Shown piece after piece: positions 27,585-37,519 of a DNA stretch of 64,000 nt. Location of the stretch: contig CAVUIG010000008.1 in NCBI GenBank assembly GCA_963741355.1, forward strand, positions 1-64,000, given 5' to 3'. Made by a program: the position numbers and the translations under genes. This DNA comes from CAIWHR01 sp963741355 (GTDB lineage: Bacteria > Pseudomonadota > Gammaproteobacteria > Burkholderiales > Casimicrobiaceae). How positions within the stretch are numbered: position 1 is the stretch's first letter; each line of letters begins with the position of its first letter. The notes under the pieces were generated by a model. It saw only the letters and a program-made list of their open reading frames with translations, made no database searches and was not told the DNA's origin.

Positions 27585-29440
27585 ATGCGTTTCCTTGCGA
27601 TTTCGATCCTTGCAGCTGCCATGCTCGCGGCGCCGGCCCGCGCCGAAACCATCGCCGACCGCTGGAACCTCGCCGAGATCTATCCGTCGGTCGCGGCATG
27701 GAATGCGGACGCCGCCAAGCTCGAGGGCCAGTTCAAGGACTTCGCGGGCTGCAAGGGCCATCTGGGCGACGGCGCCGCACGCTTCAAGCAGTGCCTCGAC
27801 CTGCAGGCCGACATGACGAAGCGGTATTACCGGATGGCGGCGTTCTCCAGCGAGCAGGTTCCGAGGACACGGGCAATCCGGCGTACCTCGAGCTGCGATC
27901 AGAAGGCAGACGTGCTCGGCAACAACCTCGGCGAGGCGACCTCGTTCGTCGATCCCGAGATCCTGCATCTCGGCAAGGACCGGGTCGCGCAGTTCCTCGA
28001 AGAGGACCCGGCGCTCGCGATCTACCGGTTCCCGCTCGAGCAGACGCTGCGCCTCGCGCCGCACACGCTGAGCGACGAGGGCGAGGCGCTGGTCGCCAAA
28101 TTCGGGCTCATGGACAACGCCGGCGAGTCGGCCTACAAGATCCTCACCAATGCCGACATCCCGTGGCCGAAGGTGAAGCTCGCCAGCGGCGAGGAGATCA
28201 CGCTCGACGAGTCGGCGTACACGAAGTACCGCGAGCTGCCGAACCGCGACGACCGCAAGAAGGTGATGGACGCCTTCTTCGGCACGTTCAAGACCTACGA
28301 GCGCACGATCGGCGTCAACGCTGTACTCGCAGCTCAAGCAGAATGCCGTCTACGCGAAGGTGCGCAACTATCCGGATTCGATCACGCGCGCGCTCGACCG
28401 CAACAACATTCCGGTCGAGGTCTTCGACACGCTGATCCGCGAGACCAACGCGAAGCTGCCGACGCTGCACCGGTATTTCCGCCTGCGCGCGAAGATGCTG
28501 GGCGTCCCGCAGATCCACTACTACGACATCTATCCGCCGCTGGTGCACAGCGACATCAAGCTGCCGTTCGACGCCGGCCGCAAGCTCGTGCTGGAGGCGG
28601 TGGCGCCGCTCGGCAGCGACTACGTCGCCGCGATGACCTACGGGCTTCGACCACCGCTGGATGGACACCTATCCGCGCCCGAAGAAGCAGTCGGGCGCGC
28701 ACATGGACGGCTACGCGTACGACGTGCATCCGTACGTGCTGATGAACTACAACGACGACTACGAGTCGGTGACGACGGTCGCGCACGAGTGGGGCCACGC
28801 GATGCACTCGTACCTCGCCAACAAGGCGCAGCCGTTCGTGACGTCGAACTACGCCATCTTCATCGCCGAGATCGCGTCGACGTTCAACGAGGAGCTGCTG
28901 CTGCAGCGCGTGCTGAAGACGGCGAAGAGCGACAACGAGCGGCTGCTACTACCTCGGCTACGCGCTGGAGCAGCTGCGCGGCACGTTCTACCGCCAGGCG
29001 ATGTTCGCCGAGTTCGAGCGCAACATCCACGCGCGGGTCGACAAGGGCGAGCCGCTGACCGGCGACGCGTTGACCAAGACCTACTGCGAGATCCTGAAGC
29101 GCTATCACGGCGCCAAGGAAGGCGTGGTCGACATCGACGACGCCTACTGCGTCGAATGGGCATACATCCCGCATTTCTACAACGGCTTCTACGTCTACCA
29201 GTACGCGACGTCGATCGCGGCGAGCGCGCTCTTCGCGCAGCAGGTCGGGCAGGAAGCGAGCCCGGCGCGCTCAAGCGCTACCTCGATCTGCTGAAGGCGG
29301 GCGGCTCGGGCTATCCGTACGAGCTGGTGAAGGCGGCGGGTGTCGATCTCGCGACGCCGGCGCCGTACCAGGCGCTCGCCGCGCGGATGAACTCGATCAT
29401 GGACGAGATCGAGGCGATCCTCGCCAAGCAGAAGAAATGA
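27585..29440 (+). CDS. pepF: Exported M3 family oligoendopeptidase, copy 1 (about five frameshifts)
   Basis: A zinc metallopeptidase of family M3B (oligoendopeptidase F type), about 617 residues. It has a signal peptide (MRFLAISILAAAMLAAPARA), unlike the usual cytosolic PepF. The catalytic motif HEWGH lies near 28788, and the downstream Glu is in the EIASTFNEELLL segment. Single-base breaks near 27858, 28318, 28645, 28950 and 29262 interrupt the frame; joining the pieces gives continuous homology with the second copy. It probably degrades short peptides in the periplasm. A near-identical gene follows 79 bases later. Confidence 0.85.
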
Positions 29441-29519
29441 GCGTCCCGGATGAAGTTCTCGTCCGCCAGTGTGGACGTAGAATTTCACCTTCGGTGCCAC
29501 TCGCTCAGGGGATGACTCC

Positions 29520-31378
29520 ATGCGCTTGCGCTACCTTTCGCTGTTTGCCGCCGTCGTCGTCGCCGCGCCGGTCCATGCCGAAACCGAGGCCGACCGCTGG
29601 AATCTCGGCGAGATCTATCCGTCGGTCGCGGCCTGGAATGCCGACGCCGGCAAGCTCGAGGCGCAGTTCAAGGAATTCGCCGGCTGCAAGGGCCATCTGG
29701 GCGACAGCGCCGCGCGCTTCCGGCAGTGCCTCGACCTGCAGGCCGACATGACGAAGCGCTATTACCGGATGGCGGCCTTTTCGAGCGAGCAGGTGTCCGA
29801 GGACACGGGCAATCCGGCCTACCTCGAGCTCGACCAGAAGGCGGACATTCTCGGCAACAAGCTCGGCGAGGCGAGCGTCGTTCGTCGATCCCGAGATCCT
29901 GAAGATCGGCAAGGACCGCGTGGCGCGTTCCTCCGCGAGGATCCGCAGCTCGTCGATCTACCGCTTTCCCCTCGAGCAGACGCTGCGCCTCGCGCCGCAC
30001 ACGCTCAACGACGAGGGCGAGGCGCTGATCGCGAAGTTCGGCCTGATGGACAACGCCGGCGGAGCGGCTACACGATCCTCACCAATGCCGACATCCCGTA
30101 CCCGAAGGTCAAGCTCTCCACCGGCGAGGAAGTCACGCTCGACGCCTCGATGTTCGACCGATATCGCCAGTCGACCGAACCGCGACGATCGCAGGACCGT
30201 GACGGACGCCTATACATCGACGTTCAAGACCTACGAGCGCACGCTCGGCGTCGACGCTCTATTCGCAGCTGAAGCAGGATGCGGTCTACGCGAAGGTGCG
30301 CAAGTACCCGGACTCGATCACGCGCGCGCTCGACCGCAACAACGTTCCGGTCGAGGTCTTCGACACGCTGATCCGCGAGACCAACGCCAACCTGCCGACG
30401 CTGCACCGGTATTTCCGCCTGCGGGCGAGGATGCTGGGCCTGCCGAAGCTCGAGCTCTACGACATCTATCCGCCGCTGGTGGCGGCGACATCAAGCTGCC
30501 CTACGAGGTCGGCCGCAAGCTCATGCTGGAGGCGGTGGCGCCGCTCGGCAAGGAATACGTCGCGGCGCATGACCTTCGGTCTCGACCACCGCTGGATGGA
30601 CACCTATCCGCGCCCGAAGAAGCAGTCCGGCGCGCACATGGACGGTTATGCGTACGACGTGCATCCCTACGTGCTGATGAACTACAACGACGACTACCGA
30701 TTCGGTTTCGACGATGACGCACGAGTGGGGCCACGCGATGCACTCGTACCTCGCCAACAAGGCGCAGCCGTTCGTCACGTCGAACTACCCGACGTTCATC
30801 GCCGAGATCGCGTCGACGTTCAACGAGGAGCTGCTGCTGCAGCAGGTGCTGAAGGCCGCGAAGACCGACGAACGAGCGTCTCTACTACCTCGGGCTATCG
30901 CCCTCGAGCAGATGCGCGGCACATTCTTTCTCCAGTCGATGTTCGCGGAATTCGAGCGCAGCATTCACGCGCGGGTCGACAACGGCGAGCCGCTGACCGG
31001 CGACGCGTTCACCAAGACCTATTGCGACATCATGCAGGCGCTATTATGGCGCCAAGGAAGGCGTGGTCGACGTCAGACGATTCGTACTGCGTGCACTGGG
31101 AATACGTCCCGCATTTCTACAACGGCTTCTACGTCTACCAGTACGCGACGTCGATCGCGGCGAGCGCACTCTTCGCGCAGCAGGTCGGGCGGAAGGAGCC
31201 CGGCGCGCTGGAGCGCTACCTCGATCTCCTCAAGGCCGGCGGCTCGGGGTATCCGTACGAGCTCGTGAAGAAGGCGGGAGTCGATCTCGCCACGCCGGCG
31301 CCGTACCAGGCGCTCGCCGCGCGAATGAATTCGATCATGGACGAGATCGAGGCGATCCTCGCGCGGCAGAAGAAGTGA
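29520..31378 (+). CDS. pepF: Exported M3 family oligoendopeptidase, copy 2 (about eleven frameshifts)
   Basis: A tandem paralogue of the preceding gene, about 617 residues when joined. It has its own signal peptide (MRLRYLSLFAAVVVAAPVHA), the catalytic HEWGH near 30721-30735, and the same C-terminal end (MNSIMDEIEAILARQKK). I count about eleven frame breaks between 29878 and 31070, far more than any other gene here. One of them, near 30252, sits at the same homologous position as a break in copy 1. Either both genes are intact and poorly sequenced, or this copy is decaying. Confidence 0.78.
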
Positions 31379-31553
31379 GCGCCGGTTTGCGCGAGGCGGG
31401 CATGGCAGGGCTGAGCATCGGGACGACGGATAGTCGCGGCCCGCGCCGTTTCTCGCTCGAATCGGGCGGCGCCCGACGAATGGCGGGCCGGCCGATGAAC
31501 CGCGAACAGGCGCGCCGGTCTTACCGGAGTCAGGAAGCCGCAGGGAGATCGCC

Positions 31554-32153
31554 ATGGAAAAGCAGGTCTACAAGCCATTGCCGATGACGACGATGCGCGC
31601 CGGCACGATCTGCCAGCCGCCGTCCGCCTATGTATCGCAGCCCGTCCGCGCCGACACGCCGGCGGTCGAGGTGATGACCGACCTGCGCCGCGTGCAGGCG
31701 GCGACGATCCGCCCGGACGCGACGCTCGCGCAGGCGAATCAGGCGATGATCGCGAGCGGCGTGCGGCTCCTGCTCGTCGTGGGATTGCACGGCGTGATCG
31801 AGGGTCTCATCACCGCGCGCGACCTCATGGGCGAGCGTTCGATCAACCTGCTGCACGAGCGCGGGGGCAGGCACAAGTCGCTCACCGTCGCCGACGTGAT
31901 GACGCCGCGCAGCGCGATCGACGTGCTCGAGATCTCGACCGTTGCGCGCGCCGAGGTCGGCGACATCGTCGCGACGCTGAAGGACGTGGGCCGCCAGCAC
32001 GCGCTGGTGGTCGATCGCGATCCGCTGACGCACGAGGAGACGCTGCGCGGCATCTTCTCGGCCACGCAGATCGGGCGTCAGCTCGGCGTGCCGATCCTCA
32101 TCTTCGAGGTGGCGCACACGTTCGCGGAGATCGAGTCCGAGCTCGCGAAGTAG
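31554..32153 (+). CDS. CBS-domain pair protein
   Basis: A 199-residue soluble protein after a GGGAG ribosome-binding site. Two CBS motifs are visible: residues about 50-95 (VQAATIRPDATLAQANQAMIASGVRLLLVV, ending VIEGLITARDLMG) and about 110-180 (LTVADVMTPRSAIDVLEISTVARAEVGDIVATLKDVGRQHALVVD). CBS pairs usually bind adenosine nucleotides and regulate a partner protein; none is fused here. It faces the TusA-like gene tail to tail. Confidence 0.87.
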   Translation: MEKQVYKPLPMTTMRAGTICQPPSAYVSQPVRADTPAVEVMTDLRRVQAATIRPDATLAQANQAMIASGVRLLLVVGLHGVIEGLITARDLMGERSINLLHERGGRHKSLTVADVMTPRSAIDVLEISTVARAEVGDIVATLKDVGRQHALVVDRDPLTHEETLRGIFSATQIGRQLGVPILIFEVAHTFAEIESELAK

Positions 32154-32181
32154 GCGCGGCGGGGCGGCGGACTCCGCCGAA

Positions 32182-32409
32182 TCACTTCTTCCGCATCAGG
32201 AACGTGAAGGTGTTGTCCGCTTCGGCGGACGAGATCAGCACGTGACCGGTCTGGTTGGCGAACGCCTGCATGTCCTTGACCGAGCCGGGATCGGTCGCGA
32301 CGATCTTCAGCACCTGCCCCGACGCGAGCTCGTTGAGCGACTTCTTGGTCTTCAGGATCGGCAGCGGGCACGAGAGCCCGCGCGCGTCGAGTTCCTTGTC
32401 GAATTCCAT
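32182..32409 (-). CDS. TusA-family sulfurtransferase-like protein
   Basis: A 75-residue protein with the TusA fold signature LDARGLSCPLPILKTKKSL; Cys14 in the CPxP motif is the expected sulfur carrier. The second half (GQVLKIVATDPGSVKDMQAFANQTGHVL) fits the family. The start is the ATG at 32409. It probably carries sulfur for tRNA modification or sulfur metabolism, but its direct partners are not nearby. Confidence 0.9.
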   Translation of the reverse strand: MEFDKELDARGLSCPLPILKTKKSLNELASGQVLKIVATDPGSVKDMQAFANQTGHVLISSAEADNTFTFLMRKK

Positions 32410-32551
32410 GGCGATGTCTCCTTGCCGGCGCTGCGATTCGCGCCGTTGACCGTCATTGTCGCAAATTTGCGCGCGGCCGTGCGCTCGGGGAAACGACGTC
32501 CGGCCCGCGCCGCGATTTCGGCGCGTCTCCCGCCCTTTCCGGCCGCGGTCG

Positions 32552-33472
32552 TCAGAACGCGTATTGCAGCGTCGCGCCGAGTGCCGGCCCGGTCTTGTAG
32601 TTGTCGCTGTAGCGTCCGCTGCCGTCGGAGTTGTCGACCGACAGCTTGCCGCCGGTGGTGATTGCGCCGTAGAGGTCGAGCCGGAAATCCTTCGAGAACT
32701 TGCGCGAGATGCGCAGGAAGAGCGGAATGAAGCTGTTCTCGCCGATGCCGTCCGGCGTCGACGCGTCCTGTGCGAGGCGGAAGCGATAGCTGCGGTACGA
32801 AAGCCCTTCCGCGAATTCCCATTGATCGTCGGGCGAGTACACGACCTCGAGGCCCGCACCGCCGACCGGGCCCGCCGCGAATGGATTGTTGACCCGCCAC
32901 TTGTCGTTGATCTTCCAGTTGACGATCAGGAACGGCAGCGCCTGGGTCTTGTCGATGCGCCGGAACACGCTGACGCCCAGGCCGACGACGAGATCGGGCG
33001 AGAAGACCTTCGACGCCGAGGCGACCGCGCCGTAGGTCAGCGCGTCGCTCGTGTTGGCGCCGTTCTCGTAGGCCCACTGCACGATCGGCGTCACGTTGAA
33101 GAACCATTCCTTCGAGTACGCGTAGTTGAATGCGACGCCGATGCTGGGCGCGTTGAGGCTCTTCCACGGCGCGATTCCGCCGAACGCCGTCGGCGAATCG
33201 AAATTCCACGATTGGTATTCGTAGCCGAGCTGGAGTCCCACGGAAAGCTGCGGCGTGAGCTCGCGCGCGAGCTTCGCGCTCGCGATGCCGCCGGCCCAGT
33301 TGAACCGCCCGCCGCTGTCGAGATCGGTGTTGAACTGTCCGTAGCCCGTGATCGACGCCGATCCGGTGACGCCGCCCGAGGCTGAGTCCTCCGCCCGGAC
33401 AGGCGAAGAGGCGACGGCCAGGACAACGGCACCGGCGAGAAGAGCGAAGCGGGCACGACGGCGCTGCTGCAT
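32552..33472 (-). CDS. Outer-membrane beta-barrel protein (DUF6268-like)
   Basis: A 306-residue exported protein with a signal peptide (ending VRA, about residue 27) and a series of amphipathic beta strands. It ends GATLQYAF with a terminal Phe, typical of outer-membrane barrels. Sequence segments such as FFNVTPIVQWAYENG and NDKWRVNNPFAAGPVGGAGLEVVY resemble the DUF6268 outer-membrane group. Function unknown; it is probably a channel or structural barrel. It is divergent from the dcw cluster. Confidence 0.8.
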   Translation of the reverse strand: MQQRRRARFALLAGAVVLAVASSPVRAEDSASGGVTGSASITGYGQFNTDLDSGGRFNWAGGIASAKLARELTPQLSVGLQLGYEYQSWNFDSPTAFGGIAPWKSLNAPSIGVAFNYAYSKEWFFNVTPIVQWAYENGANTSDALTYGAVASASKVFSPDLVVGLGVSVFRRIDKTQALPFLIVNWKINDKWRVNNPFAAGPVGGAGLEVVYSPDDQWEFAEGLSYRSYRFRLAQDASTPDGIGENSFIPLFLRISRKFSKDFRLDLYGAITTGGKLSVDNSDGSGRYSDNYKTGPALGATLQYAF

Positions 33473-33922
33473 GCAAGGACTCCGTGGCGGGAAAGGCGGG
33501 TGAGGGGAGGCCGCGCCGTCGGGACGACGGGTGAGGCGGACAACGGCGCGGCGATTCTACCGCACGCGATGTCGTTCCTTGCCCTGCGCAAGGCAATCCC
33601 GGAAATGCGAAGAAGTCGCGGTCATTCCGCTGGCATGAAGCGCGTGCCGGTGCCGGAAAACCGCGACTGCTGCCCGGATCGCAACGGCTGCGAACCGCCC
33701 GGCGGTACTTCTCCCGGGCGAATCGGTGGTGGGTCCGCCGCAGTTTGTACTCGGGAATGTGGGGCGTGGCGGCCTCCGTCGAACGATCGTACGGTTTTGT
33801 CGAAAGAAGCACTTTGATCCTCCTAACTTACTTTCGATTTATCCGGTAAGTAATTGATTTGTAATTAATATGAAATTTAGGCAACAGTTCGGCTAAGTCC
33901 TTGTTCGAAAAACGAAAAAGGG
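33473..33922. other. Long intergenic stretch upstream of the dcw promoter, partly AT-rich
   Basis: The left part is ordinary GC-rich sequence with only spurious frames. From about 33810 to 33920 the sequence is unusually AT-rich (for example GATTTGTAATTAATATG), which may act as an upstream promoter element or a binding site for a nucleoid protein. No gene is supported. Confidence 0.55.
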
Positions 33923-33952
33923 TTGACCGCCGCGCATTTGTTCCCCTATAGT
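33923..33952 (+). promoter_or_regulatory. dcw cluster promoter (Pmra)
   Basis: TTGACC (33923-33928) and TATAGT (33947-33952) with an 18-base spacer form a good sigma-70-type promoter. The predicted transcript starts near 33959, directly at the MraZ boxes, leaving a leader of about 110 bases before mraZ. Confidence 0.75.
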
Positions 33953-33960
33953 CGCAAAAG

Positions 33961-33985
33961 GTGGGAAAAAGTGGGTTTAGGTGGG
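33961..33985 (+). promoter_or_regulatory. MraZ operator: three GTGGG boxes
   Basis: GTGGG occurs at 33961-33965, 33971-33975 and 33981-33985, with exactly 5 bases between copies. MraZ is known to bind direct TGGGN-type repeats at 10-bp spacing in front of its own gene, so this should be the autorepression site of the cluster. Positioning at the predicted transcription start fits repression. Confidence 0.85.
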
Positions 33986-34067
33986 GCATTTTGGTCTCGG
34001 CGTTGGAAAAGGCCCGGTCCAGGTTAATGAGCACTCACCAACATCACGGGCAGGGAGGAGTGCCGGC

Positions 34068-34547
34068 GTGGCAAGAGCGGATGCAGCGAAGAGCGAGGCA
34101 GGCGGGGACCCCGCGGTGTTTCGCGGCGTCACGCACCTGGCGCTCGACGCCAAGGGCCGGCTCGCCGTACCCGCGCGGCATCGCGATGCGCTGCCCGCGC
34201 TGGTCCTGACCGCCGACCCGTCGCGCTGCCTGCTCGTCTATCCGCGCGCCGCGTGGGAGCCGATCCAGGCGCGCCTCATGGCGCTCTCGTCGTTCGATCC
34301 GCAGATACGCGCGCTGCAGCGCCTCCTCGTCGGCCACGCCGACGACGTCGAGATGGACGGCGCCGGCCGCATTCTCGTGCCGCCGGCATTGCGCCAGTAC
34401 GCGGGACTCGACCACCACGTCGTATTGGTCGGGCAGGGCAACAAGTTCGAGCTGTGGGACGAGGCGCGCTGGCAGGACGCGACGGCGCGCGCGCCCGCGT
34501 TCCCGGCCGGAGCGCTGCCGCCCGAGCTGGACGGCTTCTCGCTCTGA
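34068..34547 (+). CDS. mraZ: Transcriptional regulator MraZ
   Basis: A 159-residue DNA-binding protein of the AbrB-like double SpoVT type that represses the dcw operon. Both repeats are visible: GVTHLALDAKGRLAVPARHRDAL and DDVEMDGAGRILVPPALRQYAGL. The start is a GTG at 34068, chosen because GGGAGGAG ends 7 bases before it; the ATG further upstream has no such site. The stop overlaps the rsmH start by one base. Confidence 0.93.
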   Translation: MARADAAKSEAGGDPAVFRGVTHLALDAKGRLAVPARHRDALPALVLTADPSRCLLVYPRAAWEPIQARLMALSSFDPQIRALQRLLVGHADDVEMDGAGRILVPPALRQYAGLDHHVVLVGQGNKFELWDEARWQDATARAPAFPAGALPPELDGFSL

Positions 34548-35509
34548 TGGCCGATGGCAAACACGTCCCCGTACTTCTCGAAGAGGCCGTGGCGGCGCTG
34601 GCGGTCCGGCCCGGCGGGATCTACGTCGACGCGACCTTCGGCCGCGGCGGACACGCGCGGAGAATCCTCGCCGGGATGCGCGGCAGCGGACGCCTCGTCG
34701 CGCTCGACCGCGATCCCGACGCCGAGCGCGCCGCGCTCGCCATCGACGACCCGTGCTTCACGTTCCGCCGCGCCTGGTTCTCGGAGCTTCCCGAGACGCT
34801 CGCGGAGCTCGGCATCGCGCGCATCGACGGCGCGCTGCTCGACCTCGGCATCTCTTCGCCGCAGATCGACGACGCGGAGCGCGGCTTTTCGCTGCGCGCC
34901 GACGGACCGCTCGACATGCGGATGGATCCCACGCGCGGCGAATCCGCTGCGGCGTTCCTCGCGCGTGCCGAAGCGCGCGAACTGACGGAGGTCATACGCG
35001 ACTATGGTGAAGAACGGTTTGCTCAATCGATTGCAAGAGCGATTGTTGCGGCTCGCGCGAACGCACCCGTCGACCGGACGCGGCAGCTGGCCGAGATCGT
35101 GGCCAAAGCCGTCGGCGCGCGCACGCGGGGTGATTGGCGTCAGGATCCGGCCACGCGCACGTTCCAGGCTCTTAGGATTTTCGTCAATCGGGAACTCGAG
35201 GAGCTCACGCTGACCTTGCCGCGCATCGTGCCGCTGCTCGCCTCCGGAGCCCGCCTCGCGGTGATCAGCTTCCACTCGCTGGAAGACCGCATCGTGAAGC
35301 GCTTCATGGCGTCGTCCGCGCAGCCGTGGGGCGGCGACCCGGCGCTCGCGCGCCTCGCGATCGCCGAGCGCGAGCTGCCCGGCACGCCGCTTGCGCGCGT
35401 CGGTCGCGCCATCCGCGCGTCCGACGACGAGGTGCGGCGCAATCCGCGCGCGCGGAGCGCGACGCTGCGCGTCGCCGAGCGCACGACGCACCCGTTTTCC
35501 GCCGGCTGA
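34547..35509 (+). CDS. rsmH: 16S rRNA (cytosine(1402)-N(4))-methyltransferase
   Basis: A 320-residue SAM-dependent enzyme that methylates C1402 in 16S rRNA. Motifs are HVPVLLEEAVAAL at the start, DATFGRGGHARRIL (SAM site), the GALLDLGISSPQIDDAERGFSLRADGPLDMRMD signature, and the late ISFHSLEDRIVKRFM. The length is normal for the family, and the gene overlaps mraZ (TGATG) and is followed by ftsL after 7 bases. Confidence 0.97.
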   Translation: MADGKHVPVLLEEAVAALAVRPGGIYVDATFGRGGHARRILAGMRGSGRLVALDRDPDAERAALAIDDPCFTFRRAWFSELPETLAELGIARIDGALLDLGISSPQIDDAERGFSLRADGPLDMRMDPTRGESAAAFLARAEARELTEVIRDYGEERFAQSIARAIVAARANAPVDRTRQLAEIVAKAVGARTRGDWRQDPATRTFQALRIFVNRELEELTLTLPRIVPLLASGARLAVISFHSLEDRIVKRFMASSAQPWGGDPALARLAIAERELPGTPLARVGRAIRASDDEVRRNPRARSATLRVAERTTHPFSAG

Positions 35510-35516
35510 CATCGCC

Positions 35517-35789
35517 ATGGTCCGCGTCAACCTCCTGCTGCTCGCCGTCCTGATCGGCTGCGCGCTGTCGCTCGTCACGTCGCGGCACCAGGAGCGCAAG
35601 CTCTTCGTCGACCTGGAGCACGAGCGGGCACGCGCGCACGCGTTCGACACCGAATTCGGCCAGCTGCAGCTCGAGCAGTCGACCTGGGCGATGCCGGCGC
35701 GGGTCGAGAAGATCGCGCGGAGCGAGCTCAAGATGCGCCTTCCGGAACACGGGCGCATCGCCCTCGTTCCCGCGGGAGAGCCGCGATGA
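35517..35789 (+). CDS. ftsL: Cell division protein FtsL
   Basis: A 90-residue bitopic inner-membrane protein: a short N-terminus, a transmembrane helix (VNLLLLAVLIGCALSLVTS), and a periplasmic coiled-coil region with the conserved ending RVEKIARSELKMRLP. It forms the FtsQLB scaffold of the divisome. It overlaps ftsI by 4 bases (ATGA). Confidence 0.92.
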   Translation: MVRVNLLLLAVLIGCALSLVTSRHQERKLFVDLEHERARAHAFDTEFGQLQLEQSTWAMPARVEKIARSELKMRLPEHGRIALVPAGEPR

Positions 35790-37519
35790 GGGCCGCGGCG
35801 CTGCAGCGCGGCCGGGCGGCGCTCCCGGCGCTGCCGCGGTTTCGCGCGCCGATCGTCTACGCGATCCTGGCGCTGGGGCTCGCCGCGCTCGTCGGGCGCT
35901 CGCTGTGGCTGCAGCGCGTCGACAACCAGTTCCTGCAGGACCAGGGCAGCGCGCGCTACAGCCGCGAGATCGAGCTGCCGGCGCATCGCGGCCGCATCGT
36001 CGACCGGTTCGGCGAGCCGCTCGCGATCTCGACGCCGGTGAAATCGCTTTGGGCATTCCCGGCGCATTTCGACGCGACGCCGGCGGCGCTCGCCGAGCTC
36101 GCCCGCGCGCTCGGCACGACGCCCGACGCGATCACCAAGCGGGTCGACGCGGCGGACGACTTCGTCTACCTGGCGAAGCAATTGCCGCCGGAGATCGCCG
36201 ACCGCGCGATGGCGCTCGGCATCAAGGGGCTGCACGACCAGAACGAATATCGCCGCTACTACCCGGCGGGCGAGACGATGAGCCACATCCTGGGCTTCAC
36301 CGGCGATCACGACGTCGGCCAGGAAGGCATCGAGCTCGCGCAGCAGGACTGGCTCGGCGGGAAGCCCGGCAGCCGCCGCGTCATCGTCAACCGGCGCGGC
36401 GACGCCGTCGAGGACGTCGAGGCGATCCGCGCGCCGCAGGCGGGCCGCGATCTCGCGCTGTCGATCGACACCCGCCTCCAGTACCTCGCGTTCCGCGAGC
36501 TCAAGGCCGCGGTCGAGGCGAACAAGGCGAAGGCCGGCGGGCTCGTGATCCTCGACATCGCGAGCGGCGAGATCCTGGCGCTCGCGAACTGGCCGACGTA
36601 CAACCCGAACGCGCGCAACAAGGTCGCACGGGACAAGATGCGCAACCGCGCGTTGACCGATGTGTTCGAGCCGGGGTCGACGCTGAAGCCCTTCACCATC
36701 GCGGCCGCGCTCGAATCCGGCAAGGTCAACCCGGACACGGTGATCCAGACCGCGCCGGGAACGCTGACGATCGGCTCGGCGACGATCCACGACGCGCACA
36801 AGAGCGGCGCACTCACGGTCGAGCAGGTGATCCAGAAATCGTCGAACGTCGGCGCCGCGAAGATCGCGCTGTCGCTGCCGCCGGAGACGATGTGGGAGAT
36901 GTTCTCCAATTCGGGGTTCGGAACGCCGCCGAAGACGGGCTTTCCCGGCGAGGTCGCCGGCCGGCTGCGACCGGCGAAATCGTGGCGCCCGATCGAGCAG
37001 GCGACGATGGCCTACGGACACGGCATCTCGGTCAACCTGGTCCAGCTCGCCCGCGCGTACACGATCTTCGCGACCGGCGGCGAACTGAAGCCCGTGACGC
37101 TGTTCAAAACGAGCGGTGCGGTCGCCGGACGTCCGGTGCTGCGGCCGGAGATCGCGACGGAAGTGCGCCGGATGCTCGAGATGGCGGTGAGTCCGGGAGG
37201 CACCGCGCCGAAGGCGCAGATGCCGGGCTACCGCGTCGCCGGGAAGACCGGCACCGCGCACAAGCTCGACGGACGCGGCTACACGGACAAGTACGTCTCG
37301 TCGTTCGTCGGCTTCGCGCCCGCATCCGCGCCGCGGCTCGTCGTCGCGGTGATGCTCGATGAGCCCGGCACCGGCGTCTACTACGGCGGCGATGTCGCCG
37401 CGCCCGTGTTCTCGACGGTGACCGGCGCGGCGCTGCGCATGCTGGGCGTGCCGTTCGACGCGCCGACCGATGCGATCGTGCTGCCGCCTCCCGGCAGTGT
37501 CGCCGAGGAGGAAACCTGA
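35786..37519 (+). CDS. ftsI: Peptidoglycan transpeptidase FtsI (PBP3)
   Basis: A 577-residue septal class B penicillin-binding protein. After a transmembrane anchor (residues about 22-42) come the pedestal domain (AHRGRIVDRFGEPLAIS) and the transpeptidase domain with the catalytic SxxK (Ser298 in PGSTLKPF), SxN (Ser352 to Asn354) and KTG (Lys487 in AGKTGTA). It cross-links septal peptidoglycan and works with FtsW, encoded a few genes downstream. It overlaps murE by one base. Confidence 0.97.
   Translation: MRAAALQRGRAALPALPRFRAPIVYAILALGLAALVGRSLWLQRVDNQFLQDQGSARYSREIELPAHRGRIVDRFGEPLAISTPVKSLWAFPAHFDATPAALAELARALGTTPDAITKRVDAADDFVYLAKQLPPEIADRAMALGIKGLHDQNEYRRYYPAGETMSHILGFTGDHDVGQEGIELAQQDWLGGKPGSRRVIVNRRGDAVEDVEAIRAPQAGRDLALSIDTRLQYLAFRELKAAVEANKAKAGGLVILDIASGEILALANWPTYNPNARNKVARDKMRNRALTDVFEPGSTLKPFTIAAALESGKVNPDTVIQTAPGTLTIGSATIHDAHKSGALTVEQVIQKSSNVGAAKIALSLPPETMWEMFSNSGFGTPPKTGFPGEVAGRLRPAKSWRPIEQATMAYGHGISVNLVQLARAYTIFATGGELKPVTLFKTSGAVAGRPVLRPEIATEVRRMLEMAVSPGGTAPKAQMPGYRVAGKTGTAHKLDGRGYTDKYVSSFVGFAPASAPRLVVAVMLDEPGTGVYYGGDVAAPVFSTVTGAALRMLGVPFDAPTDAIVLPPPGSVAEEET

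Noticed and set aside
33828..34034. A 68-codon minus-strand frame in the AT-rich region before mraZ
   Set aside because: No ribosome-binding site or domain, and it lies over the promoter and MraZ boxes.
34238..37261. A 1007-codon open frame on the minus strand opposite rsmH, ftsL and ftsI
   Set aside because: It is the shadow of genuine plus-strand genes in GC-rich DNA. Its composition is Arg/Ala-rich without domains.
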